Of a stretch of DNA of 64,000 bases, positions 54,155-64,000 are shown piece by piece. Within the stretch, counting starts at the first letter, position 1. Each line of letters begins with the position of its first letter. The DNA is from Corbicula japonica. Its lineage: Eukaryota > Mollusca > Bivalvia > Venerida > Cyrenidae. A program made the position numbers and the translations under genes. The notes under the pieces are model-generated. The model saw only the letters and a program-made list of their open reading frames with translations. It was not told the DNA's origin and searched no databases. The stretch is from positions 2,716,303 through 2,780,302 of the forward strand of contig JAZAYU010000061.1 of assembly GCA_038501625.1 (NCBI GenBank). The letters are read 5' to 3'.

Positions 54155-55197
54155 AAAGTTAAGGCGTTACTTCTTTCGTCGTTGCTAAGTCATAGACAAA
54201 AAAGAGAAACATATCAAAATCTCTCAAACGGCGAAAAGCTGTTTTTAGATCAAACTTTGCCCAAATCAATACGGCTAGTGTATGTTTATTTTACATGACT
54301 TAGAGAAAACGATATCCCTAAAATTCTATTTGCAATTTTTCATAAAAACAAAGCAACACAAAACTACAATTTAAATGCTCACATCAGTAAAAAGATACTG
54401 ACAACAATATCTAAGGTCTTTGGTAAGAACTTTTAATTATGAAGAGAGAAATCAACATTTTTATTTTTAGTCATCCATTTTTGCGACCAGGAAATTGAAT
54501 GTCAAACACACTTATACAAATATCTCACATTGATAACGTTTGTTAGACCGAAGTATCTTAGATATTGATGTCAGTTACTCATTACTCATGAAATCATTTA
54601 AATTGATGTTTAGTGTTGCTTTGTTTTCGTGATAAATTGCAAACAGAATTTTAGGGATTTTAAGGTCTAACTATTTCCTTTGTTGTTCTCGCTTTTCGCC
54701 GCGTATGTTAAATAAACACATACATTAATAACATTGATTTGTGCAAAGTTTTGTTAAACTGCATTTTGCCGTTAAATAAACATACATTAATAACATTGAT
54801 TTGTGCAAAGTTTTGTTAAACTGCATTTTGCCGTTAAATAAACATACATTAATAACATTGATTTGTGCAAAGTTTTGTTAAACTGCATTTTGCCGTTAAA
54901 TAAACATACATTAATAACATTGATTTGTGCAAAGTTTTGTTAAACTGCATTTTGCCGTTAAATAAACATACATTAATAACATTGATTTGTGCAAAGTTTT
55001 GTTAAACTGCATTTTGCCGTTAAATAAACATACATTTATAACATTGATTTGTGCAAAGTTTTGTTAAACTGCATCTTGCCGTTAAATAAACATACATTAA
55101 TAACATTGATGTGTGCAAAGTTTTGTTAAACTGCATTTTGCCGTTAAAGAGATGTTGATAATGTTTTATCAATGACAACTGCCATAGCACCTTAAAG
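54155..55197. mobile_element. Fold-back element 4 with an expanded right arm
   Basis: The inner arms are clearly inverse ('ccctaaaattctatttgcaa' against 'ttgcaaacagaattttaggg'), and the outer ends match loosely (gttaaggcg against ccttaaagtc). Its sequence is related to fold-back element 3 ('gcgaccaggaaattgaa', 'tcaaacacactt' occur in both). The right arm contains a 62-bp tandem repeat. The element ends about 70 bases before the ATG of the next gene. Confidence 0.8.
54708..55143. repeat. 62-bp tandem repeat, seven copies
   Basis: Units start at about 54708, 54772, 54834, 54896, 54958, 55020 and 55082. Each reads ttaaataaacatacattaat, then aacattgatttgtgcaaag, then ttttgttaaactgcattttg-ccg. 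Copies are almost identical. Each carries an aataaa word. The array ends about 125 bases upstream of the start codon at 55270. Confidence 0.96.
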
Positions 55198-55269
55198 TCA
55201 ACATTATATTAGGTAGCTACCTTGTTACACTGATAACTCGTTACAATTAAATTTGTTTCAGATATAAAG

Positions 55270-55972
55270 ATGAAGTTGTTTTTGATGCTGCTTCTCTGCA
55301 GATGTTTTGTCGGTATGTCAAACTTTGAATTTTGTACGTCGGCATCATGTACTGCGTGTAAAGTGGGATACTTTGGGGACACTTGTTTGTCCAAGTGCCC
55401 TAACCATTGCCACAATAATGAGTGTGACAAAGTTACAGGACTATGCTTATCCTGTATGGAAGGCTATTTTATGGACAAAGGTAAATCATGTGTAAATTGC
55501 CCCGATAATTGTAAAACCTGCGAATCAGAGAGTTCATGCTTTGCTTGCATAAATGGATACAAAGGTGATTATTGTCAGAATCTGTGTTCTAATTGTAAGC
55601 CAGGTACCAGCTGTGATAAAAAGACTGGATTTTGTAAAGAAAAATGCAGCGATGGATTAAGCGGCGTTTTTTGTAACATAGGATGCAGCTCTTATTGTCA
55701 GTCATGTAATCGTCAAAATGAAAACGTGTGCATTTCTTGTGCAATTAACAAATATGGTAATTATTGTAGAGAAAACTGTTCTCTTAATTGTGAAGACAAT
55801 ATTTGCAATGATAGAAATGGAGAATGTACTATTGGGTGTTTAAACGGATTCTGGGGAGGAACCTGTGAAAATAACTGTTCGGCACATTGCAAGGATTACG
55901 CATGCGCGAAAAGTAACGGGGAGTGTTTAAATGGATGCATTGACAGCTACGAAGGGACTTACTGCAACACAA
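55270..55972 (+). CDS. MEGF-like receptor exon 1: signal peptide and cysteine-rich ectodomain
   Basis: ATG lies eight bases after an acceptor (atttgtttcag), so a non-coding exon precedes it. M-K-L-F-L-M-L-L-L is the signal. About eight modules follow with C-x2-C, Y-x-G-x2-C and C-N-D-R-N-G spacing. From C-M-E-G-Y-F onward, cysteines and many other residues align with 30338-30994; the first module (F-C-T-S-A-S-C-T-A-C) differs. Confidence 0.9.
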
Positions 55973-58079
55973 GTAAATATTTTTTTTTATCTCTTATATT
56001 TTAGTTATTATCAGTAAATATGAGTAGATGATTAAAATTTTAGCTTTTATTGTATACCCATTAATGATTTTAGCATAATACAGCGTGTATCCACACGACG
56101 GATACAACGAGGCAGATCAGTAAATCCATAGTGTGGTTTTCTGATTCTGTATCTCTACAGTTGTCTGTGTCATATGCGATGTCATAACTACGTCATACTA
56201 AGTTTTGTAATTCTGATCGTTATTTTCCAATACTCTTCGGGACATACCGAATTCCAGAATAGTAAATCTACGTCGCTGTTCTACAACCATTACGACATTC
56301 CTACAAATACATAAAATTACTTTTGCGTTTTAATGTTTATAACCACTACTGTTTTGTAAACAACGTTGTTGGATTATTTATGTCAAGTCAAGTGTATTTA
56401 CAATTGCTTAGAGCGAATAAGCTTCAGTAGGTTTCTATCACTTCTCGCTGCATATGTAAACTTAAACAAAATTTTGATAATTCATTAAATCTAAAAAGGC
56501 GTGATGTCATCGCAATAACAAAAACATTTGTTGTCCGTTCTTCATCGAACTTTTGGAAAAATTTAATAGGCCTAATTTCTCGGCCGTTCAATAACCAGCT
56601 AAATCGCTTTAGCCATTCCAGAGTTTTAGCCCTTTATTAATACAAACAATGGCGAAATCGCCTTATTGGGAAAATGTTTACAGGCATACTAACTCGGCCA
56701 TGTTCGATAATCAGCCAAATTGATTCAGCCATTTCAGAGTAATGACCATTTATTTATACTAACAAAGGCATTTTCGCCTTGTTCACTCTGTAACTCGAAC
56801 AATGTTGTCAGATCTTCATGAAATTTTATGAAAAAATCTTTATAGGCATAATATCCCAGCCAAATTGCTTCAGCCGCTTCAGAGTTATGGCCCTTTATTG
56901 ATACAAATTTTTGACGGGGGAATTTTTGTGGCATTTTGGCTTTATCTATTAAGATTGTTTATTTCATTTCAGGAATACCTCAACTGCAACACATAGTCTA
57001 CGTAATTATAGGTGTTGTTGTTCTTGGTGTTGTAATTTTCATTTTTGCTATATGCTTATGGAAGGCAAGGTAAGCATATAAATGTTTTGCTATTGGATGG
57101 AAAACATGCCGTGTATGATGTAAAATACAACTATTGTAAGATATCATACTGCTTTGTATTGGAATATGGACACGCGCTCATTAGAGTTAAATTGGATGGT
57201 AAATGTTCGATACATACACAACACACCGTTCAACCCGATAAGGTGAATGCCGTGGGTAAGCCGACGGCAGTTGCTTGTGTACATGAACGTTTTTCGGCGA
57301 AACTGAGTATTGGCCTAAGTTTTACATTTTCCGGCAATATCTTAGCATACAAAAATATACATATTGATTCCCTGTATGTTAAGGACTCTACTGACGAAAT
57401 CTTGACGCACACATGATATTATTTACATAGGAGTTGCAGAAAAAGTGTGCAATTTTGCGACAAAATATGTCATTTGACGAATCGGTCTCAACTATCCTTT
57501 TTTATTACCAAATCTGAAATATTTGAAATAGTCCATGATAAAGTTCAATTATTTCCCTGTAATTATTTGAAACCACAGATTCCAATTCGCTTTCTCTAGA
57601 AAGATATTTACTTTTAAACTTGGTACGTCGTGGTGATTTTGGTAATGACAATGGCCGTTAACACTAAAATATTGGTACAGTTGAATGCAGTTTCGTCAGT
57701 GGATTGGATAACGTTAACGGCCGTCAAGTGAAATGATTAACACCGGTCTTGAGAACATAATTAAATGTTTTTATTGCACCGTGATTTGACCGATGGTTTT
57801 TTGTAGTAAGAGTGCTTGCAATGTTAATGAGGTCAAAACTCAAACTATTAAAGGCCTGAACCACAGGAGTAATAATTTAAGCTTTTAAGCCGTCTATTTC
57901 ACCAGACCGAGGTATAAAAGATATATACAAACAGCCTCTAAATTTAAAAAAAAACATCAGTGAGTATAACTTTAGAATGTTAACATGCTGTATAAAAGAT
58001 ATAATCAAAGTAAACAAGATCAAGATTTTAAGGAGATTAGGCATACTAAGTTTAATAAACATTCAATAGGCTAGTATTT

Positions 58080-58113
<34 letters not shown>

Positions 58114-61100
58114 ATGTTTGATACAAGTATGTCAATTCAAATAGGACGCCACAATTAACGAAAAAGAGAACGAAGAGGGGATACCGCTTGGAACGGTCAG
58201 TGGCAAAACAAATTTCCACTGTGGGTTTAAACCATATTTTAGGGTGCACCAACCTCACACTTGCCTCAACGGATTCTCATATTAACAAACAAGTACAAGT
58301 TGTCCTGGTGAAATGACTCCAACTCACCCATCAGCTTAAAATTGTTGCATTCAAAAGTACACAAATATATAAACATAAGAAGCTAATAACAATCAAAAGC
58401 GAAATGGGCGAGAACTCGATGATCTTACCGAGACCAGAGCACCTGGAGTTAAATCAGCAAGAACACGATGACAGGGATAAAAGAAACAAATCGAGCCATT
58501 AGGTTCTTTAAAGAAAAGATTTCCCCCATAAGCCTTCATAAACTCTCAAACCCCTGCCACCGTCGTGAAACCAGAGAGGTAAGCATAGTGATCAACAGTA
58601 GATGGGTAAATCACAAGGCCTGCAGAGCGCTGTAAAATATCATGTTGTTAACCTTTCTTTTTGAATTTACAGATGGTTTTTACGAATAACCGAGGAAAAT
58701 TAATATTTTCTTTAGTTTATGAATTGATTTCCCATAAAAAAACTGGCTTTGAAATACCTTGTTGCAGTAATGATTTTAAACTGCACCTGTAGTTTTGAAT
58801 TTAAGCTGGGTAATGGCGATAAAACTTGCAAAAGGTTTTCCTTAATTTATGATGCCGATAACCTTGTTTTAATAGTTTTTCTGTTATGCAAAGATTACGT
58901 TCATTGAAATCATTAACATCACTGCAAGCTCTGGAAAAGTGAACAAGCTGTGAGATACACCCCGTAAGATGTTGCACGAGGAACATCGCCGTCTAGAAAC
59001 GCAAATGTTACTATATTTAAATTAAAATCGTCTCTTTTATCATATATGTTAGTAGTAACGTATCCTTTTTCAATAGAAAGATTAAGATCGAGAAAGTTTG
59101 CTTGCTTGTCCGAAGCGTTTGATTTATTAAGCTGTAGTTCATGAGGGTATATTTTATTAACCAGAGATGGAAAATGGTTATTATCCATATTCAACAAATC
59201 CTCAAGGTGACTCGAGGTGTTGTTAAAGGCTGTTATAAAGTCATCTTGATGTTCGGTAGAAAGAGATAACATAAAGTCTCTTTCATCACAGTATTAAAAC
59301 AGATCAGCAACAAGCGATGCACACTTAGACTTAATTATTTTTTATTTTTACAAGGCGATGTGAATGCTGTGGTGTGAAACATTTCACTATCTGCAAAAAC
59401 CTGTGCCTGTGCATCAAGGAACCTCAAACTGGTAATTTTCCGTTTATGTCAGCAACTAATATGTTGTATGTTTGTTAATGGAAAGGTGATTAATATACTA
59501 TTGTTGAATACGGGTTTGGGAATTATGTTTCAAATAATACTGAAATCCTTTCTATTTTCGATGATTTGTGAATAAGTATTAAGAAGATGACAAATTAACT
59601 TTCAAAGCCACCGAAGACAACGAATATCAACATATGCAGGTTCTGATTGAGCTTGTACATAAGCAGTAATAAAAAAAATATCTATTACTGTCAACGTCGC
59701 CTAGATCCGGTTGATCGCAACTCAATATTTTCCCAAACTTTTATATAAATATCGTGGGTCCATGGCCTTCAACGGTTGTTATTGATAACAATTCTAATTA
59801 AATGTACAAGCGAAGAATTTTTCTGTTGAAGAAAACAACAGAAAATATAGGAATCCGTACTTGCTCTATAAATCTGTTTTAGCAGAATATTCTAGATTTA
59901 TTTTAGTCAGTAGAAAATATTATGAATGTTTAAATATTGCTCGTATCATGCACGACGCACAAAAGAAACAGCAACTTGAAGAGACATACTTCCATGTAAA
60001 AATATTGACAGTAATTCAAGGTTGACTAATTATGACTTTAAACCATTAATCAGTTTCCAGTTTATTGGCAAATCGGCATACATTATGTTACCTGTGGCCA
60101 TTAACAACAACGAAATAATCAAAGCGGGTTTTTCTTTACATTAAGTGATTTTTTTTTTCAAAGTCTTTCTAACTGCTTTTATTTAGAGGATAAATTAGTG
60201 TTAACGGTGAGCAAATTTACCATTTTGCCAAGTTGATATTTTTAATTTACAGCAGTCAAGAAAGAACACATCAGACCTGAGGACAGAGAATTATTAGAAA
60301 AATCGAATGAAGATAGTAACGTAAGTATACGCCGAGGAACGTCGTTTGTAAACGTTGGTTATATGATTATTTTCTTTCTGATAAACAACTATGATGAAAT
60401 AGTCATTCTCCAAAAACTGATAATTACAAGTTATAGCTGCATTCACATATGTTAGCCAATCCATGTGTGAATAAATTAAAATAAACAACAACAGCTAACT
60501 AAGAAAATATTAACTAGACTTTACAATGTACGTCAGCACGACCATTAATTATGTAAATCCGAAATGAAACGATCCTGACATGTAATTTTTAACATCGCTA
60601 TGCATGCTGAGTGATTAACCCATATACAGTTGATCGCTTTGGTTAGAAATCCTTTTGTTTGCCAGACATTTGCATGGGTTGAGGACTTTACAAATGTTTA
60701 TAGGCAAGTATTGTTAACCATGGAAGCTAAACATGTTTCATATAGTCCTGTTGTCGTTTTAATGCTGATTTGACACCGGGTGTTCATTAAGGTACTTTAG
60801 TAACTAACTTTTCGACAATATAATAAGCTTCTTACATTTCATACGTGTGTGTTCTTTAACATGCAATATTGTCAAGGTGACAACATTTCTACTGAACGTA
60901 ATTTTTCTCCCAGTAATAACTGCGTTAAAGTAGAGAAGAAAACTGAGAATAGGTTATAAAATGATCAATTTCAAAATAGATACCACAAGCAATTAGCGAA
61001 AATTAGAACCCAATTTGTTAACGCTTTGGAATTGTCAGTTGCAACACAATTTCCTTAAAAGTTTGTGGATTTAACCAGGTTTAAGGGTGCACCATCCTCA

Positions 61101-63459
61101 CACTTACAAACAGAGGTTCTCATGTAATTAAGTGGAAGACTTGTCTTGGTGAATTAGCTCCAACCACCTTTACTCGAAAATGTCGCATTTAAAAGCAAAC
61201 AAACATATTCAACAAAGACGTGGGTACTCAACGATCTGCAGAGACCAGAACGTCTATTTTCAAGGCAGCAAGACCATGATGGCAGGAATAAATCGAGCTT
61301 CTAGGTTCTCTTGCAAGATTTCCCTATAAACCTTCATTAACTTTTAAACTCCTGCGACCGTCTTTAAAAAATATAAGTATAATGATAAAATTTTATGGAG
61401 ATTGGGTTTTCACCATGCATACAAAGCGCTGGGCTGTAAAATTTCATGCTCGTCGCCTTCCTTCTATTTGAATTTAATTGTGTTTTTACGACAAACGTGG
61501 AAACATTCATACTGTCTTTTTTTATTTTATTTTTAATTATCAAACAAATCGCCATGAAAACAAGTTCAAAAATACCTTTCTGGAGAAGGGATCATAAACT
61601 GCAGTTTTATTTTTGAATTACAATGTAGGTCTTATTATCGGCGATAAATTTTACAAAATGTTTTTCTTAATTTGATAAACTGATACTCCCTGTTAAAAAG
61701 TTTTTCTGTTATGCAAAGATCATGCTTACTGAAATCTTTAACATGCTAATAAGCTTTAGCACTCTGTAAAATACAGTGGCGTAGCTACTATTAGGCCCAG
61801 TAGGCCCGGGCCTACAAGTTGGACAAGAAAATGATATTTTCAAAAGTACCAAAAATACTATAAAAACAGGAGAGGGGGGAGGATGGTAGCAAGTTCAAGG
61901 CATTGGTCGAATCAAGGGCTTTTGCATGATTTACCGTGCTCAGTGAAGTTTGCATCGAATCAAATTCATAGTTAAAATTTTTTGTTTTGATAACTGTCTT
62001 TGAAAATATTTTGACATTTTGCTATTTTAATCTCCACTTGTTTCCCAAACCCTCTTACCAAGAGGCAAGCGCCCCTTGGAACCCTTTGTGTGGGTCTACA
62101 ACTTGAAAATAGCTGGCTACGCCCCTGAAATATATACCGCATAATATGTTGTACATGAGAGATAACCCTCCAAATCTATTGTTAGACTATAATCAAAATC
62201 ATCCCTTTGTTATACGTATATTTTCATGGTTAAAAGTGTTCAAGAGTATGCATGAAATTCAGGTTTTTGTGTCTCTGAAAATGGCTGATATTCTTTATTT
62301 TCTTTTTCTAAATTGAAAAATTTTCAGGATTTCAGGTTTTTCAGAATTCCAAACTTGCACCCTTGTAGTTAAGTTATAAAAGAACATTTTTATAAAGCAA
62401 AATTGTTAGTTAAAAAGGTGAAATATGCATATCAGGAATGACCACAACAGCAGACACAGCCTCTCCACACAGCCAAAAAATGGAGAGTAAAAGAGAGTAT
62501 GGTTTCAATAATAAGTTTCAAATAATCAGTTTCAATTATCAGTTTCAAAATGGACGTCACAAACAATTAGCGAAAGTGAAAACCCGAGGGGTAAGAAAAC
62601 ATATTCATTTTATACACTGTGCTTGAACGCATATCCAGTTTTATGCCAGTTCATTTTACTATTTAAAACATTTACAGGTATATTAGTTTGGTAAATTCAA
62701 TTGTTTTAATTTTTTGTAGAGCTACCATGTTGGTCAGGATGTGGAGGTCGTTACATATTCTGGTGAAAATTATGGTGAAAATACAACACAATGGTTACCA
62801 GCAGTGATAACAGAAATAACAAGTGGTAAAATTGATATTGGTATTGATAAGTGGTATTATCGTTGTTCCTTTAAATTTCGGTCACGGTTTCAAACTAAGG
62901 TAAAATTACAGAAAGTGATTTTAAGTGTACTTCAAAAATGCACCTTGATTGTGTTCATTTTTTTTTCGTATAAATCATACCATCGTTTGAGATGGATCTT
63001 AATTGTACTGTTTACTCGTGTAAATATTTAGTTGCGCTCAGCCCGGGGCTAGGCGGCGTGGATAGTACAGTTAAATGCATTTCCATTATTGACCATGAAC
63101 AGGCTCAATCAAACCGAATGCAATTTATTCATCCTATTTGTCGTGTTAGGTGGCTTTAAAAGTTCCATTTTCATCTGTTGCCTAAACCCATCCCACCGTC
63201 GTTTCGTTAAATGTTGTATTCAGTTTTGTTGTTACTTTGTATTCATTATAATCCTTTACTTAATACAATCCATCATATACTTGTTTATTCATAGCAGTAT
63301 GGGAAAACATTTATTTGTAATGTAGCATAAAGTTTGCATTTTTCAGCGTTGCTGTACTGATTGTTTTTATTTGCTTTTACAGGGGAATTGATTCAAGTTA
63401 AGTTAGACGACGAGATTTCACGTTTTGTGAGGAAGTCACAAATCAGGATGGTAACGTGA
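55270..63459 (+). CDS. MEGF-like receptor with cysteine-cluster and tudor/SH3-like tail
   Basis: Exons: 55270-55972, 56973-57069, 59355-59431, 60253-60320, 62720-62899 and 63383-63459. Phases agree for the first five. Order: signal peptide (about 1-15), EGF/SREC-type repeats to residue 234, one membrane helix (about 242-263), a cysteine cluster (R-R-C-E-C-C...C-K-N-L-C-L-C), a charged linker, and a beta-rich module that starts V-G-Q-D-V-E-V-V-T and ends S-R-F-V-R-K-S-Q-I-R before TGA. About 400 residues in all. The ectodomain is a paralogue of the phosphatase gene 10 kb upstream; the tail has no enzyme. A role as a surface receptor or decoy is inferred. The last junction is out of phase (exon 5 ends in phase 0, exon 6 needs one base), so an exon is missing from the model or the copy is damaged. 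Confidence 0.75.
56973..57069 (+). CDS. MEGF-like receptor exon 2: transmembrane helix
   Basis: It encodes I-V-Y-V-I-I-G-V-V-V-L-G-V-V-I-F-I-F-A-I, then C-L-W-K-A-R; acceptor catttcag and donor gtaagc. The phase (1 in, 2 out) is the same as in the membrane exon of the phosphatase gene, which supports common descent of the exon layout. Confidence 0.85.
58081..58112. repeat. (GA)n microsatellite
   Basis: An uninterrupted ag array at the 3' edge of the antisense Penelope-like copy, where the family carries an agagagga-rich segment. Confidence 0.95.
58110..59272 (-). mobile_element. Penelope-like element with reverse-transcriptase remnant
   Basis: On the minus strand 59272-58919 gives A-F-N-N-T-S, H-L-E-D-L-L-N-M-D-N, F-L-D-L-N-L-S-I, I-Y-D-K-R-D-D-F-N-L and F-L-D-G-D-V-P-R, all characteristic of Penelope-type reverse transcriptases. 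The catalytic [YF]-x-D-D is H-L-E-D, so it is dead. A frameshift follows; the other frame continues I-S-Q-L-V-H-F-S-R-A-C-S-D-V-N-D-F and H-K-L-R-K-T-F. Below 58700 come the C-terminal remnant and the shared 3' tail. It lies in intron 2 of the MEGF-like receptor. Confidence 0.88.
59355..59431 (+). CDS. MEGF-like receptor exon 3: juxtamembrane cysteine cluster
   Basis: 26 residues, eight of them... the segment reads R-C-E-C-C-G-V-K-H-F-T-I-C-K-N-L-C-L-C-I-K with six cysteines. Acceptor ttttacaag and donor gtaatt; phases fit both neighbours. Palmitoylation or metal binding are possible roles. Confidence 0.75.
60253..60320 (+). CDS. MEGF-like receptor exon 4: charged linker
   Basis: 22 codons (V-K-K-E-H-I-R-P-E-D-R-E-L-L-E-K...), probably a short helix. 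The phase fits exon 3; the donor is gtaagt. Confidence 0.7.
60935..62230 (-). mobile_element. Penelope-like element, second long copy, interrupted by a MITE
   Basis: It follows the order of 58110-59272: 3' tail, C-terminal remnant near 61340-61500, then decayed RT sequence from 61590 on ('ttttctgttatgcaaagat' is shared). The RT part is split by the small element at 61774-62127. It lies in intron 4 of the MEGF-like receptor. Confidence 0.75.
61774..62127. mobile_element. hAT-like MITE inside the Penelope-like copy, 354 bp
   Basis: The left end is cagtggcgtagctac; the inverse of the right end is caggggcgtagccagcta. The word aaata lies on both sides (61769-61773 and 62128-62132) and may be the target duplication. 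No frame. Cag-ggcgtagc termini are common among small hAT-like elements. Confidence 0.75.
62415..62600 (-). mobile_element. Penelope-like element 3' tail, antisense
   Basis: It begins 'aggtgaaatatgcatatcag', then 'cagcctctccacacagcc', 'caaaatggacgtcacaaaca' and 'gaaaacccgaggggtaag'. The 62-codon frame here is a by-product. It ends about 120 bases before exon 5 of the MEGF-like receptor. Confidence 0.8.
62720..62899 (+). CDS. MEGF-like receptor exon 5: first part of a tudor/SH3-like module
   Basis: 60 codons in phase 0. V-G-Q-D-V-E-V-V-T-Y-S-G opens it, with Q-W-L-P-A-V-I-T-E-I and K-I-D-I-G-I further on. The order 'V-G-x-x-V-x-V...W-x-x-A-x-I...G-x-I-x-[IV]' is that of tudor, agenet and similar beta-barrel modules. 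The identification rests on pattern only. Confidence 0.65.
63383..63459 (+). CDS. MEGF-like receptor last exon (phase problem)
   Basis: After the acceptor tgcttttacag the open frame reads E-L-I-Q-V-K-L-D-D-E-I-S-R-F-V-R-K-S-Q-I and ends in TGA. It would be the closing strands of the beta-rich module. It needs one base from the previous exon, but exon 5 ends on a full codon. Confidence 0.55.
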
Positions 63460-63501
63460 CAAGAAACAGTTTCCAGGAACAGCCAAATAATAATGAGACG
63501 T

Positions 63502-63798
63502 TTTCCGAGACGACAGATTTTTCTATCTTTACCGAATGGCTCATGCAAGATACTCTTGCATATCTTTTATTATTTATAACATGTATGTGCGTGTATACAA
63601 ACTAATTTATTTTTCTTACGCTGAAATATTGACCTTAACGCAAACCTTTTTATAAATGACGTCACTAACTAAAATATATTACGTCAGATACTTGAAGACG
63701 TGACGTCACTCACGCGACTCATTCTACATAGGGGTGTAGGATCGAAATTTCCTACACGGGTGAAAACATCGGATGACCTGATCTGGTATGCAAGAAGA
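63502..63798. mobile_element. One arm of fold-back family 2
   Basis: It matches 41830-42130 closely ('cagatttttctatctttacc', 'tatattacgtcagatacttg', 'ggtgaaaacatcggatgacc'). The other arm is absent. It lies directly after the MEGF-like receptor. Confidence 0.9.
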
Positions 63799-64000
63799 GA
63801 GTATTCTCACTTGAGTTCCTCGTGCACGCCCGGTAAACATTCGCTCCACAACCAAAAAGCGAACATAACAAAATGAGCGAAAGCCACTTCCGGGATTGAG
63901 CGAAAGCGCTGATTTGTTGACAAAAAAGTGAGTATGGCCAACATTTTTTCTCTTTATATGACAGAAAGACGAACATTTTTTAAAATCGGGGAATGTAGTG
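63799..64000. other. End of window, no gene supported
   Basis: A 74-codon minus-strand frame (63752-63976) overlaps the fold-back arm and has no recognised domain. Confidence 0.4.

Noticed and set aside
57045..57416. 123-codon plus-strand frame after the membrane exon of the MEGF-like receptor
   Set aside because: It begins inside exon 2 in a different frame and crosses the donor at 57070; no domain is recognised. It could be repeat-derived.

Overview
The window is AT-rich, intron-rich animal DNA. Everything points to a bivalve mollusc: long receptor genes whose short exons join in matching phases, a receptor tyrosine phosphatase with an MEGF/SREC-type cysteine-rich ectodomain (a family known to be expanded in bivalves), Ig domains with an extra cysteine pair, and dense repeats of the kind seen in clam genomes. 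The species cannot be read from the sequence. All gene models below were spliced by eye from GT/AG sites and reading phase.

Three receptor genes dominate. (1) Minus strand, 19112 to 8240: a complete eight-exon immunoglobulin-superfamily receptor of about 518 residues, with a signal peptide, four Ig-like domains, one membrane helix, a cysteine cluster just inside the membrane and a tail with several tyrosine motifs. (2) Plus strand, 29206 to 45614: a 15-exon receptor-type tyrosine phosphatase of about 700 residues, with a signal peptide, cysteine-rich EGF-like repeats, one membrane helix, a juxtamembrane region and a single divergent phosphatase domain. The catalytic Cys and Arg and the WPD loop remain, but the rest of the signature loop and the phosphotyrosine loop have drifted. 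(3) Plus strand, 55270 to 63459: a receptor whose ectodomain is a clear paralogue of gene 2, but whose cytoplasmic part is a cysteine cluster plus a small beta-rich (tudor/SH3-like) module. Genes 2 and 3 look like paired receptors that share an outside and differ inside; genes 1 and 3 share a post-membrane R-C-E-C...C-x-C cluster.

Smaller pieces are a possible LIM-like terminal exon at 800-899, a possible isolated exon on the minus strand near 26.3-26.4 kb, and a weak small-gene candidate at 5.2-6.3 kb.

The rest is mostly mobile DNA. More than 20 5'-truncated copies of the 3' end of one Penelope-like element are scattered through introns and spacers; two copies (58.1-59.3 and 60.9-62.2 kb) retain reverse-transcriptase coding remnants. 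There is a dead LINE at 15.0-16.1 kb, a non-autonomous hAT element with an 8-bp target duplication at 52.05-53.32 kb, and at least six fold-back elements made of long inverted repeats (11.9, 25.5, 41.7, 47.3, 48.9 and 54.2 kb). Two tandem repeats (50 bp at 42.8 kb, 62 bp at 54.7 kb) appear to have grown from pieces of these elements. Spacers at about 1.8-3.5, 20.1-21.6, 23.7-25.0, 27.3-29.2, 46.2-47.3 and 49.6-51.9 kb hold no gene that I can support.
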